A stretch of 64,000 nt of DNA from JAGQKC01 sp965223675 (GTDB taxonomy: Bacteria; Nitrospirota; Nitrospiria; Nitrospirales; UBA8639): positions 2,418,001 through 2,482,000 of the forward strand of contig OZ245013.1 of the NCBI GenBank assembly GCA_965223675.1, read 5' to 3'. Positions 16,832-25,798 of this stretch are shown in pieces. The notes beneath the pieces were generated by a model. It had not been told where the DNA came from. It saw nothing but the letters and a program-made list of their open reading frames with translations, and did not search any database. Every line of letters begins with the position of its first letter. Position 1 is the first letter of the stretch. A program made the position numbers and the translations under genes.

Positions 16832-17653
16832 TTAATAGGCTGGAGGTCGTGAAAAAGGAAGGTTCGTCACATACTCAACTGCCCGGAGATTATCAAATGG
16901 AATGGCACTTTTCCCCCACGTCACTAACCCCACTTTCCCTTCTTTGAAAGTAGAATCAGAAAGCGATAACAGCATATGTTGGTCAAAGAAAACATTGAAA
17001 AGGTCATGGCTAATCATCGGACTACGCTGAACGCGTAAGTAATGCCAATCTCCATCTACTGGCTTTAGCTCTGATTTCCCAAATGACGTTGCTTTTCCAT
17101 CACGGACAATAATCGCTTCCACTGTTTTTGTTTCTGGTGTCACGACAGCTGCGTAAAAATTCTTGTCATCTTTGGCTCCCAACACAATCCCGGCTTTTCC
17201 AGACGGCGTACCAAGCGAAAGCTTCATACGAACGGAGACATCAACATAGGTGACCTCGGTCCCATCACCAAGTAGCAGGTGATAACAGGCATCATCGGGA
17301 CAATCTGAATGTTGAATGACCGCCTGCGATTTAGTGGGCGCTGAATTCTCTTTGGTGACTTCCCACTTGCCATGAGCATGTCCATTTGCCGATCCGGTTA
17401 TAAAGCCCGATGGCTGGGAACCAGGTTGATCTTTATCAAAATACCATTCTTTAAACAGCGGGGGGGTTGTTCGAATTTTAGGTTTGGGAAGCTCTTTAGG
17501 ACCATCATCCTGATCGGCAAAAACAAGAGACGCGCCGAATAGGCTAAACACACATATACCAAAACCCAGTATCAATTGCTTCATTTTGCCTGTGGCATTG
17601 TGACAACCATACCTTGATGGAATCGTTGAATTAAAAAAGTCCAACACGCTCAT
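16832..17653 (-). CDS. Exported jelly-roll (concanavalin-like) protein
   Basis: A hydrophobic segment KQLILGFGICVFSLFGASLVFA, ending before ADQDD, looks like a signal peptide, so the protein is exported. The remaining 210 residues resemble the lectin/DUF1080-like beta sandwich: VSVRMKL, GKAGIVLGAKDDKNFYAAVV, DGDWHYLRVQRS and GKVGLVTWGKSAIPFDNLRAVE. ATG 17653 has AAGGAG in position, giving a long leader. ATG 17584 would place the signal peptide at the very start but has a poor ribosome site. Function unknown; sugar or matrix binding is possible. Confidence 0.72.
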   Translation of the reverse strand: MSVLDFFNSTIPSRYGCHNATGKMKQLILGFGICVFSLFGASLVFADQDDGPKELPKPKIRTTPPLFKEWYFDKDQPGSQPSGFITGSANGHAHGKWEVTKENSAPTKSQAVIQHSDCPDDACYHLLLGDGTEVTYVDVSVRMKLSLGTPSGKAGIVLGAKDDKNFYAAVVTPETKTVEAIIVRDGKATSFGKSELKPVDGDWHYLRVQRSPMISHDLFNVFFDQHMLLSLSDSTFKEGKVGLVTWGKSAIPFDNLRAVEYVTNLPFSRPPAY

Positions 17654-17938
17654 AATACTCCTTCATCTTGCTCGAATATTAATGGGATAGATCATCCGTT
17701 TCGATAAGTGGTGTAATTAGATTTTACGTATTTAGTGGTCAAGTTCACAAGACCTCTGTAGAATGATCGAGATAAAATTACTGTAAAATACCTATTTTCA
17801 TGAGATCAATTCTCAAACCCGCTAACATTCAAAACAACTGATCAGTTTGCACGGAACTCGATTCGTTTGATAGCCTGAAGATATAGGCTAAATGCCCAGG
17901 CAAAGGTTTAATATCAACATAGAGAACTTTTCCCTTCT

Positions 17939-19534
17939 TTGTTTAGAAAAATTCACAACGAATCTCAACGATCGGATTCCTTTTGGGGAATCCAAAGTAT
18001 TTGGTTTGTATGTTTTTTCATACTTTTTACAACGACGGCACAGACTCATGAAGTCCACTCAAAAACCTCACTCGAATCACTCATTGATTCTGAACCAGTC
18101 GAGACCCTGTCACTTAGTGAAGCCGTATTACGCGCACTTGAAAATAACTTAGACATTACGATCAGTCGTCAGGTACGGGACGTTCGTGTGACTGATATCG
18201 TATTCCAACAAGCCCAGTTTGATCCAACGGTCGAACTTTCGACCCGCTACGATCGAAACGTTACCCCGCTCAATCGACCCATATTTGGATTTGGTGGTAT
18301 CGCGACCGGATCTGATCCAGACAGTATCGATCAGAATGATATAAGTGTGAGACTTGGACTGAATCAAAAGCTCTACTCTGGGGGCAATCTCGACCTCGCG
18401 TTTGATACAAACAGAAACTCCGTTGCCGGGCAAACTGGGTTTTTGTTCAATCCTTCCTACACCAATGCTCTTTCGTTGAACCTCAGCCAGCCTTTGCTTC
18501 GAGATTTCGGATCGGACATCAACAAGACGCAAATCAACATTGCACGCAATGCAGCAACGACAGAACAGTATGTATTCATCAACCAGGTGCTAAATGTGAT
18601 CAGAGACGTGGAGCAATCCTATTGGGAGCTTGTGTTTGTGCGAGAAAACGAGAAGGTTGCTAAAGCCACGCTTAAAGCTGCTCAGGAGCTGTTGGCCACA
18701 AATCGAGCCAAAGTAAAAGCCGGAGTCATGGCCGAAGTCGAAGTATTACAAGCGCAAGCTGGCGTGGCCAGTCGAGTGGAACAAGTCCTATTGGCACAGA
18801 AAGCCGTACATGATCAGGAGGATCAACTTCGTCGACTGTTCAGTCCCTCAGAAGAAGAATTGAGTAGAGAAGTGGCGGTGATCGCTACGGATAAGCCCAC
18901 ACAAGAGGCCAGCCAAAGAACACTGAAAGAAGATATTAAGATTGCTCTTCAGAAACGTCCAGATGTGTTACAGGCCAAAAAAAGTATTGAGAGCGGGACG
19001 CTCAACACCACCTTAGCCAAAAATCAACTGTTTCCAAGTCTTGCATTTGAAGGCGGTGTGGGTCTTAGTGGGCTGGGGAAAGGTGCCGGGGATATGCTTG
19101 ATCGAACGACCAGCGCCGACTTTTATAACATCGGAGGCGGCCTTATCCTGAGCTACCCATTGGGCAATCGTTCAGCACAAAGCCAATATAACCGAAGGGT
19201 CCTCGAGACCAACCAGGCTAAAGCAACATTACAACGAGTTCGGCAACAAGCCATCATCGACACCAAAGAAGCCGTTCGTCGAGTTCGTACCGACTTCAAA
19301 CGAATTCGCACGACTCGGACAGCTCGCCAATTAGCAGAAAAACAACTCAATGCCGAACAAGAACGCTTGCAGCTTGGCTTAAGTACCACCAGAGCCGTCC
19401 TCGAATTTCAAGGAGACTTGGCAGTCGCACAAGGCAATGAACAACGAGCCATTGTGGACTATAATCAATCCTTGGCCAATCTTCGCCGCATGACTGCGAC
19501 TGCATTGGATGAATACCAAATCGTTTTGCAGTAA
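17939..19534 (+). CDS. TolC-family outer-membrane efflux protein
   Basis: A trimeric outer-membrane channel for export. The N-terminal signal segment ends near AQTHE (about residue 36). Two TolC repeats follow, the first with LSLSEAVLRALENNLDITISR, GLNQKLYSGG and LSQPLLRDFG, the second with ALQKRPDVLQAKKSIESG and ILSYPLGNR. Long coiled-coil helices are visible around residues 225-300 and 430-520. The start is TTG 17939. It heads a same-strand cluster with a periplasmic adaptor and a MacB-type ABC pump, so the four genes probably form one tripartite exporter. Confidence 0.9.
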   Translation: MFRKIHNESQRSDSFWGIQSIWFVCFFILFTTTAQTHEVHSKTSLESLIDSEPVETLSLSEAVLRALENNLDITISRQVRDVRVTDIVFQQAQFDPTVELSTRYDRNVTPLNRPIFGFGGIATGSDPDSIDQNDISVRLGLNQKLYSGGNLDLAFDTNRNSVAGQTGFLFNPSYTNALSLNLSQPLLRDFGSDINKTQINIARNAATTEQYVFINQVLNVIRDVEQSYWELVFVRENEKVAKATLKAAQELLATNRAKVKAGVMAEVEVLQAQAGVASRVEQVLLAQKAVHDQEDQLRRLFSPSEEELSREVAVIATDKPTQEASQRTLKEDIKIALQKRPDVLQAKKSIESGTLNTTLAKNQLFPSLAFEGGVGLSGLGKGAGDMLDRTTSADFYNIGGGLILSYPLGNRSAQSQYNRRVLETNQAKATLQRVRQQAIIDTKEAVRRVRTDFKRIRTTRTARQLAEKQLNAEQERLQLGLSTTRAVLEFQGDLAVAQGNEQRAIVDYNQSLANLRRMTATALDEYQIVLQ

Positions 19535-19706
19535 ATTTACAAGATGGTCGAGCTTGTTGATTACCAACGTACGTCGAGACAGAAATTCATACTTCGTTCT
19601 TCCTCTCGTCCTTCATCGCCTCGACTTGCTAGTATACCCTAATCCTACAACGTGCCAGTCGCCTATCAATCACTCTCTGAATGAGTCTGGGAGCTGAGGA
19701 TATAAC

Positions 19707-20852
19707 ATGATGAAGCGATGGTTAGTCACGGGCCTGCTCGTGTTGAGTATAGCTGTCGGAGGGATCATCTGGTTTCTTTCTCCGATATCTGGGACAACAG
19801 ATGCACCAGAAGATGCACCTACAGTCGTCACTGTCACCAAGGGCTCTATACAAACTCGCGTCTCGGAGACCGGAACACTTCAACCATCAAGAACCGTTGA
19901 AATCAAATCCCAATTTTCAGGAGAAATCTCGAAACTGCCTGTCACAGCCGGGCAGCACGTTGAAGCCGGGCAATTGCTTGCAGTTATTACGCAGGAGCCA
20001 AGGGAAGCTCGGCAAGCGGCCCAACTCCGCGCGACGATTCAAGAGGAACGGATTAATGTCGATAAAGCTCGCCGAGAACTCGTGCGGATGCAGTCGCTTT
20101 TTGATAAAGGCTTTATCGCCAAAAAGGAGCTAGAATCTGCCGAACAAGATCACCGTCGTACGCTCGTTCGTCTAGAATTAGCTGAGCGTCAACTTCTGCT
20201 GGCGCTGGGAGGCAATCAAATCCTGTACAAACGATACCTGACCAAGCAGCTCTCTCCGAATCGGCCAGAAGAATTTCAACTCCTCTCACCATCTTCCGGG
20301 ACAATACTCGAAATACTTGTTCAGCCTGGAGAAATTATCACATCAGGAACGGCCACATTCGGTGGGGGCACGGTTCTCATGCGCATCTCTGATTTGAGTC
20401 AAATGGTGGTAAAGTCAAAGATCAACGAAGTCAGCATCGCGCGCGTCAAAGTCGGGCAACATGTGAACATCCGTCTCGATGCGTTATTGAGGCAACCATT
20501 TCACGGAACAGTCATTGACATTTCAACGCAAGGCGTCAAGGAAGATAATATTGTGACGTATGAAGTCACCATTGAGATTGAAAATCCTATCCCTGAGTTG
20601 CGTCCCATGTTGACCGCAAACATTGATATCGTCACTGAATCACTCGATGATGTCCTCACGATTCCACTGGAAACACTTCAAGCCGAGCGAGGAGACGATA
20701 TCGTAGAGGTTATGGAAAATGGGATACCTCAAAAGCGGAAAGTCCGGGTGGCGTTTCGAACAGAATCTCAAGCTGTTATCGCTCAAGGACTTTCGGATGG
20801 GGATGAAATTGTCATTCCGTCATATAAAAATCGCCAATCCTCTCGTCGGTAA
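19707..20852 (+). CDS. MacA-like periplasmic adaptor (HlyD family)
   Basis: This inner-membrane-anchored adaptor links a MacB-type ABC pump to a TolC channel. A single N-terminal membrane segment (residues 4-25) is followed by a barrel-sandwich domain, VEIKSQFSGEISKLPVTAGQHVEAGQLLAVI, a helical hairpin at about 100-160 and the returning lipoyl half at 195-225. A beta-barrel region VVKSKINEVSIARVKVGQHVNIRLDA comes next. GAGG precedes ATG 19707. The ABC ATPase starts 4 bases after its stop. MacA is the closest characterised relative; substrate unknown. Confidence 0.9.
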   Translation: MMKRWLVTGLLVLSIAVGGIIWFLSPISGTTDAPEDAPTVVTVTKGSIQTRVSETGTLQPSRTVEIKSQFSGEISKLPVTAGQHVEAGQLLAVITQEPREARQAAQLRATIQEERINVDKARRELVRMQSLFDKGFIAKKELESAEQDHRRTLVRLELAERQLLLALGGNQILYKRYLTKQLSPNRPEEFQLLSPSSGTILEILVQPGEIITSGTATFGGGTVLMRISDLSQMVVKSKINEVSIARVKVGQHVNIRLDALLRQPFHGTVIDISTQGVKEDNIVTYEVTIEIENPIPELRPMLTANIDIVTESLDDVLTIPLETLQAERGDDIVEVMENGIPQKRKVRVAFRTESQAVIAQGLSDGDEIVIPSYKNRQSSRR

Positions 20853-20856
20853 ACCC

Positions 20857-21573
20857 ATGAATGGTCTCCCTCTCCTCATCGAATTAGAGCACGTCAGCAA
20901 GGTCTATCAAGCCGGAGAGATTTCGGTTCAAGCCTTAGACGATGTGAGCTTTTCCATCCAACGTGGAGAATTTGTTGCCATCGTTGGTCAATCGGGAAGC
21001 GGGAAAACCACGTTGCTTGATATCGTAGGTTGTTTGAATCGTCCGACGGCGGGAGAATATCGACTTGACGGCGACTCGATCCATTCTTTATCCGATCATG
21101 AACTCACCATGATCAGAAATCGAAAAATCGGATTTATCTTCCAAACGTTTCACCTTCTCCCTCGAAAAACCGCTTTAGAAAACGTGCAATTACCACTGCT
21201 CTATGCTGGGCTTTCGAGACAAGAACAACGTGATCGTGCGCTTGAGCTTCTCAATCAGGTCGGACTGGAAACTCGCACGCATCATTACACCAATCAATTG
21301 TCAGGGGGGCAACAACAACGCGTGGCTATCGCTAGGGCGTTAGCGAATCGACCGGACATTGTCCTAGCAGACGAACCAACCGGTAATCTTGATAGTCAGT
21401 CTGGACACGATATTCTAACGATGTTTCATCAACTTCACCAACAAGGCCAAACGATCATCATAATTACTCATGATCGAGACATCGCTATGCAAGCTCAACG
21501 CCGTATCAGTTTGGCTGACGGAAAAATCATGTCAGATGAGCATTTATCCACTCCTAGCCCAGCCCTCGTTTAA
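20857..21573 (+). CDS. MacB/LolD-type ABC transporter ATPase
   Basis: A 238-residue nucleotide-binding subunit with Walker A GQSGSGKTT at about residue 44-52, Q-loop FQTFHLLPR, signature LSGGQQQRVAIARALA, Walker B IVLADEPTGNLD and H-loop ITHDRD. I start at ATG 20857; the open frame continues upstream only inside the adaptor gene. The permease is a separate gene 13 bases on, so this is a split MacB. Such ATPases power extrusion from the periplasmic side by mechanotransmission. Confidence 0.92.
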   Translation: MNGLPLLIELEHVSKVYQAGEISVQALDDVSFSIQRGEFVAIVGQSGSGKTTLLDIVGCLNRPTAGEYRLDGDSIHSLSDHELTMIRNRKIGFIFQTFHLLPRKTALENVQLPLLYAGLSRQEQRDRALELLNQVGLETRTHHYTNQLSGGQQQRVAIARALANRPDIVLADEPTGNLDSQSGHDILTMFHQLHQQGQTIIIITHDRDIAMQAQRRISLADGKIMSDEHLSTPSPALV

Positions 21574-21586
21574 GTAAGAACAGATA

Positions 21587-22810
21587 ATGGTATTACATTC
21601 TATCATTCTCGATGCCTTTAAAAATTTATATGCGAATCTGCTTCGTTCTGCACTCACAATGCTGGGCGTCATCATTGGCGTGGCTTCAGTTATTGCGATG
21701 ATTGCTATCGTAGAAGGGGGACAGATCTGGCTGGTCAGCTCGATTGAACGTCTTGGAACAAATCTGTTATTTGTCTGGGGAAAATCCCTAACCGTCGAAG
21801 AACAACGCCTATTCCAAGGCCGCTCCATGGGCTTGGATTACGAGGACTCGCTGGCTATTCGAGAAAAATTTCCTCACCTTCAAGTTGTCCCGCGTCTCGA
21901 ATTGGATCAACAAATTAAAGCAGGGAACCGACACTTCAGCGGAGAAGTCACCGGCACATCTCCTGAATACTCTGAAGCACGAAACTTTAAAGCTGCAGAA
22001 GGTCGGTTCCTTCGTCACGAAGATATCAACGAATGGAAGCGCATCGTGGTCTTAGGAAAGGAAGTTGCCGAACGACTCTTTGGCAGTGAATCCGCCATTG
22101 GGAAAGAGGTACATATCAGCGACCAGCGCTTTACGGTCGTTGGAGTCATGCAACCAAAGGGAACGGTGTACGGATCGAATTATGATGAAATGATGTTTAT
22201 TCCTATCACGACGGCCCTTCGTCGTTTTCAAGGAACGAATACACTGCGCTCCATGATTATTCATGTGCCGGACCGAGATACGATGGATCCTCTGATGAAA
22301 CAACTCCATGCCTTTTTAGTGCAGCGACATGATGGCGTCGATGATATCCGAGTGCGAAGTCAAGGCGACTTCCTGAATGCCGTGGACCGAACGATCTGGA
22401 CGTTTCGGATTGTCCTTGGCGGTATCGCCGTCGTGGCCCTCGTCGTCGGAGGGATTGGCATCATGAACATTATGCTCGTCACAGTGACTGAACGCACCAG
22501 AGAAATTGGCTTGCGAAAAGCCATTGGCGCCAGACGTCAAGATATTCTCCTTCAATTCCTCATTGAGTCAGTGACGATAAGCGTTGTCGGTGGACTTATA
22601 GGCGTTCTGATGGGAATTGTAGTGGCCTATGGATTTGGAGATCTTGTGGCGCAAGCGATGCCCGGTGGAGGAGACTGGGGAGCCGTCATCCGACCCTCAG
22701 CTATTATCATTGCGTTTTCCTTTGCCATGATCGTAGGAGTCTTCTTCGGATTGTATCCCGCAATCAAAGCTTCAAAGCTTGATCCAGCTGAAGCACTTCG
22801 TTACCAATAA
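21587..22810 (+). CDS. MacB-like ABC transporter permease
   Basis: The 407-residue protein has the MacB/FtsX layout: one membrane helix at residues 20-45 (LTMLGVIIGVASVIAMIAIVEG), a large periplasmic MacB_PCD domain to about 270, then three helices in the FtsX domain with GGIGIMNIMLVTVTERTREIGLRKAIGARR. The last helices end at PAIKASKLDPAEALRYQ. It partners the preceding ATPase and adaptor. Confidence 0.92.
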   Translation: MVLHSIILDAFKNLYANLLRSALTMLGVIIGVASVIAMIAIVEGGQIWLVSSIERLGTNLLFVWGKSLTVEEQRLFQGRSMGLDYEDSLAIREKFPHLQVVPRLELDQQIKAGNRHFSGEVTGTSPEYSEARNFKAAEGRFLRHEDINEWKRIVVLGKEVAERLFGSESAIGKEVHISDQRFTVVGVMQPKGTVYGSNYDEMMFIPITTALRRFQGTNTLRSMIIHVPDRDTMDPLMKQLHAFLVQRHDGVDDIRVRSQGDFLNAVDRTIWTFRIVLGGIAVVALVVGGIGIMNIMLVTVTERTREIGLRKAIGARRQDILLQFLIESVTISVVGGLIGVLMGIVVAYGFGDLVAQAMPGGGDWGAVIRPSAIIIAFSFAMIVGVFFGLYPAIKASKLDPAEALRYQ

Positions 22811-22893
22811 GATGGAGCTAGCAACCACCTCGAAACGGCAACGCTATTTTCTTTTCATCCATTTATTTCTTTCAATACCATATTCGTGCACAT

Positions 22894-23592
22894 GTGAGCG
22901 CCAACACTGAAAAATGGCCGATCGTGGCATTATTGCCCATTGGCGGCACCGGACTATTTTACCTCTTACCTCATTCACTTCAACAACAAACAATCATCCA
23001 ATTTCTTCCGCAAACCCTAGCCTACATAGGCTTGGCCATTTGGGTACGTGTCAACACGAAACTTGGCTTCCGATTGGGCATACAGTCCCATCAACTTTTG
23101 GACGGATTGAAACAGGGATGCGTCGTGGGACTTGCCTTGGGTCTCTGTAACACCATCATCGTCCTCAAAATCGTCCCAGCCATAGGGAGCGACATTACTT
23201 TTCTCACTCAAACTCCCCATGCTCAAATTCCGACACTGTTAATGGTGCCCTGGACAATTATGGCTATTGCCATAGCTGTCGAATTCAATTTCCGCGGATT
23301 TTTGCTTGGACGGCTCCTTACACTCTTTTTGACTTCCCGACAAACAGTTCGTCCACTCAAGTCTCATACACGATCATCTGCTCAAACGATGACCATTCTT
23401 CTTTCCGCCTTGGTCTTTGCGTTTGATCCATTTATGGTTGCCACATTTCAACATCTCCATTGGATTGCTGTATGGGATGGCGTGATCTGGGGATGGTTAT
23501 GGGTACGATTCCGTAACCTCTACACGGTCATTACAGCTCATGCAGTAGAAGTGATGGTGTTGTACACCTTGATCAAGATCGCTCTCACGTAA
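22894..23592 (+). CDS. CPBP-like multipass membrane protein, probably catalytically altered
   Basis: About six hydrophobic segments in 232 residues. The segment VEFNFRGFLLGRLLTL resembles the EExxxRG motif of CPBP (Rce1-type) intramembrane proteases, but the first Glu is Val, and the later His motifs (FQHLH, ITAHAVEVMVLY) only partly fit. It may be an inactive relative. The start is GTG 22894, since the overlapping ATG at 22892 meets a stop at once. It follows the export operon by 83 bases and may be a late member of it. Confidence 0.6.
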   Translation: MSANTEKWPIVALLPIGGTGLFYLLPHSLQQQTIIQFLPQTLAYIGLAIWVRVNTKLGFRLGIQSHQLLDGLKQGCVVGLALGLCNTIIVLKIVPAIGSDITFLTQTPHAQIPTLLMVPWTIMAIAIAVEFNFRGFLLGRLLTLFLTSRQTVRPLKSHTRSSAQTMTILLSALVFAFDPFMVATFQHLHWIAVWDGVIWGWLWVRFRNLYTVITAHAVEVMVLYTLIKIALT

Positions 23593-23600
23593 AGCGTAGC

Positions 23601-23623
23601 TCGTTGCTCGTGATTCGTATCTC
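23601..23623. repeat. Dispersed 22-base repeat, copy 1
   Basis: CGTTGCTCGTGATTCGTAT followed by CTC recurs at 49946-49967 with one mismatch. Both copies sit just after a stop codon of a plus-strand gene, as expected of a short intergenic dispersed element. Confidence 0.5.
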
Positions 23624-23703
23624 ATAAAAACCAAAGAAGATCCTGTATAAGAAATACAATCCCTGAATGTCGGCCTGGTTGGCAGAATAGTGCCAGACAT
23701 AGT

Positions 23704-24198
23704 ATGGTGGCACTCTTATCAACGGAGAAAATTTGTCACATGATCAACAACCCCGACAATAGAAATAAAGACGATGTAAGCAACATAGTCAAACCAAGCA
23801 TACAAGCTTTCTTGGTCTGTGACACCATTATCATCGACAGTTTGACAGGCAAAAAAAGTATCATTGGCGCCTTTACTCACTTATGGGCCAAGACCTTTCC
23901 CTGCCAACACCCGCAAATGGGTGTGTACTTTTGTCTGAACGATGCTGAAGGCTCCTATCAATTTGAAATCGAATTAGTGTACCTCGATAAAAATCAAACA
24001 GTGGGGAAAGGAGCAATTTCACCGATTGAAATTAAAAATCGCCTTGAAACCCATGATTTCGGGCTTAATATTTCTACTGTCCTTCTCCCAGGACCTGGTC
24101 GTTATGAATTTCGGCTACATGCCAATAGACAATTCATCACTCAAAAAGACTTTTACGTCATTCAACAAGAATCACCGCCAGCTCCATCAAATAACTAA
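23704..24198 (+). CDS. DUF6941-like hypothetical protein
   Basis: The middle, IQAFLVCDTIIIDSLTGKKSIIGAFTHLWAKTFPCQHPQMGVYFCL-type, resembles the DUF6941 group: a beta-rich protein with a conserved 'cell/signal-like' N-terminal strand, GxFxxL, and a tail of strands ending GRYEFRLHANRQF. No signal peptide or membrane segment is present. ATG 23740 (MINNPDN) is an alternative start. Function unknown. The family assignment is from memory and moderate. Confidence 0.6.
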   Translation: MVALLSTEKICHMINNPDNRNKDDVSNIVKPSIQAFLVCDTIIIDSLTGKKSIIGAFTHLWAKTFPCQHPQMGVYFCLNDAEGSYQFEIELVYLDKNQTVGKGAISPIEIKNRLETHDFGLNISTVLLPGPGRYEFRLHANRQFITQKDFYVIQQESPPAPSNN

Positions 24199-24215
24199 TT
24201 TTTGAAAGTTCCCTT

Positions 24216-25031
24216 TTAAATCTCACTACCATTCTCTTTCTCTACAGACTTTTTCGCGATCGCATCGATTACACCAGGAGCAATCGTCCGAATGATTCGT
24301 CCTAAGTATCCTCGCCAAGAAGTCATCAATAGGCGCTGACGTTTTTCCATAGCCTTCACGATCATCCCTGCACAAGCCTCTGCCGTTAAGAAGGTGTGCC
24401 GATTCATCGGGTTTTTCATCATCGGTTGCCCATGTGCATCAAATGAATGTTTGTGAAGCTCGGATTGCACATAGTCTGGCGCAACAATCGTGACGGTGAC
24501 ACCAGAATTTTCTAACTCAATCCTTAATGACTCGAAAAAACCAATCATGGCATGTTTACTCGCCGCATACCCCGTTCGTGTCGGCACACCGGTCATACCG
24601 GCAACACTCGAGACGGCAACCAAGCGTCCTTTTGACTTTTTAAGATGGGGCAACGCGTATTTCGTACAGTAGACGCTACTGAAATAGTTTATTCTCATGA
24701 GGCGTTCAAATATCGAAAGGTCTGCAACCTCGTCTAATGTAGATCGCATGGACACACCAACATTATTGACAAGAACATCTATCCCCCCAAAAGTATCTAT
24801 AGCATGCTGAATTAATCGACGACATGCTTGTTTATCGCTAACATCGGTTGAAATAACGGATGTTAAGGCACCGACTTTTTCACATTCTGAAGCAATATCG
24901 TTAAGACGTGATTCATTCCTTGCCGTAAGAACAAGTTTGGGCAGCTGTGGAGCTAGTTGCAAGGCTAATGCTTGACCTATCCCTTCAGATGCTCCCGTGA
25001 TGATAATAACCTTCTTAGAAAAAGTGGGCAT
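24216..25031 (-). CDS. Short-chain dehydrogenase/reductase
   Basis: Classical SDR of 271 residues: nucleotide-binding TGASEGIGQ at 12-20, DVSD, NNVGVS near 90, catalytic Ser in VAVSSVAGMTGVPTRTGYAASKHA with the Tyr-x3-Lys pair near residues 155-159, and a C-terminal extension with a hydrophobic stretch that could touch the membrane. VLTARNESR after the second strand suggests NADP preference. It resembles the DHRS7-like group. Substrate unknown. It stands alone, divergent from the next gene. Confidence 0.9.
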   Translation of the reverse strand: MPTFSKKVIIITGASEGIGQALALQLAPQLPKLVLTARNESRLNDIASECEKVGALTSVISTDVSDKQACRRLIQHAIDTFGGIDVLVNNVGVSMRSTLDEVADLSIFERLMRINYFSSVYCTKYALPHLKKSKGRLVAVSSVAGMTGVPTRTGYAASKHAMIGFFESLRIELENSGVTVTIVAPDYVQSELHKHSFDAHGQPMMKNPMNRHTFLTAEACAGMIVKAMEKRQRLLMTSWRGYLGRIIRTIAPGVIDAIAKKSVEKENGSEI

Positions 25032-25177
25032 AGAGCCTTTTCAGTTCTTCAATACTCTAAAGGTCAGAATAACCTACAATTATCGAACCATATATGGTCC
25101 GACGTTTTTTCGAAGCATCAGACAAACTTGCATAGTGTAATGCCTCGAAGCATCTTGATCTAGGGGAAATTATTCTA

Positions 25178-25206
25178 TTGACAGCCAATAAAGATAGGCG
25201 TAGCAT
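25178..25206 (+). promoter_or_regulatory. Sigma-70-type promoter candidate
   Basis: TTGACA at 25178-25183 is separated by exactly 17 bases from TAGCAT at 25201-25206. This predicts a start near 25213, ahead of the small ORF and terminator described next. It is one of the best promoter matches I see in the window. Confidence 0.55.
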
Positions 25207-25297
25207 TAGTTATGTTTTTCTTGCTTGTGGTTATGCCGTGAGGGAGTCAAAAGAAAGCGGTTGTCACCACAAGCCCTGCACAAAGAGGAGGTCTCCC

Positions 25298-25423
25298 ATG
25301 GATGACGCTACGCCGCCTGGCCATCTAGCCCCGTTTGTGGAAGTGATAGCCTCCCTGTCACACGAGGCATTTTCGTTATTACCGAGTTTAGGTCCCCATC
25401 CTGATCAAGAGACCGTGCTATAA
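25298..25423 (+). CDS. Candidate 41-residue small protein
   Basis: An ATG preceded by GAGGAGG at seven bases opens a frame MDDATPPGHLAPFVEVIASL and on to a stop at 25423. The ribosome site is close to ideal and the reading frame lies between a promoter match and a terminator. No known domain. The composition (Pro-rich start, a hydrophobic helix) is compatible with a real small protein. Support is from signals only. Confidence 0.4.
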   Translation: MDDATPPGHLAPFVEVIASLSHEAFSLLPSLGPHPDQETVL

Positions 25424-25617
25424 AGCACAAAAACGCAAAGCATATATGCGGCTCTTATTTGAAGGATGTGAAAACGAAAAAACAGGGAATCCCACAGAGT
25501 AGGGACTCTGATAGATGGGCTAGCCGGTCATGATACAAACGAAAAAGCCTTTGTATAACTACAAATGGGACGATACATAGCGGAGGCATTAACAATATGG
25601 CGCCACATGTGCCGAGG

Positions 25618-25660
25618 TCGGGCTGCTATCATGGAAATACGATAGCAGCCCGATTTTTTT
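25618..25660 (+). terminator. Strong intrinsic terminator
   Basis: TCGGGCTGCTATC (25618-25630) pairs perfectly with GATAGCAGCCCGA (25641-25653) over 13 bases, with a 10-base loop and a run of seven T. It ends the 25.2-25.66 kb transcript. Confidence 0.88.
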
Positions 25661-25798
25661 GAGAACTTTCTCAATCACGCTTCTCACTCACATCAGCCAA
25701 CATACAGACTTTTCATGATTTTTTTATCTTTCCAATGTTCACGTATTTTTGCATAGCACGTAAATCCCTTATACTCCGCAAGGAAATTTTCACTCTCC

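Larger units (their letters stand above)
25213..25660 (+). ncRNA. Candidate structured transcript of about 450 nt
   Basis: The segment has a promoter in front and a strong intrinsic terminator at its end. It contains a perfect 9-base helix GCTTGTGGT/ACCACAAGC (25223-25231 with 25266-25274), a GTGCT/AGCAC hairpin near 25417, and ATACAAA/TTTGTAT around 25535-25556. It does not match RNase P, tmRNA, 6S or SRP RNA by eye. It also holds a 41-codon ORF with a good ribosome site. It could therefore be a small mRNA with a long structured 3' UTR, a regulatory RNA, or both. Confidence 0.4.

Noticed and set aside
25178..25423. 81-codon ORF beginning at TTG 25178
   Set aside because: It would start in the -35 box and lacks a ribosome site; the internal ATG at 25298 is the better start.
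25417..25450. Cyclic di-GMP (GEMM) riboswitch suggested by ACGCAAAGC
   Set aside because: The upstream CACGCA/GCAAACC elements and the GNRA-capped helix are missing.
25597..25662. 21-codon ORF with GGAGG before ATG, running through the terminator
   Set aside because: It overlaps the terminator stem entirely; likely chance.
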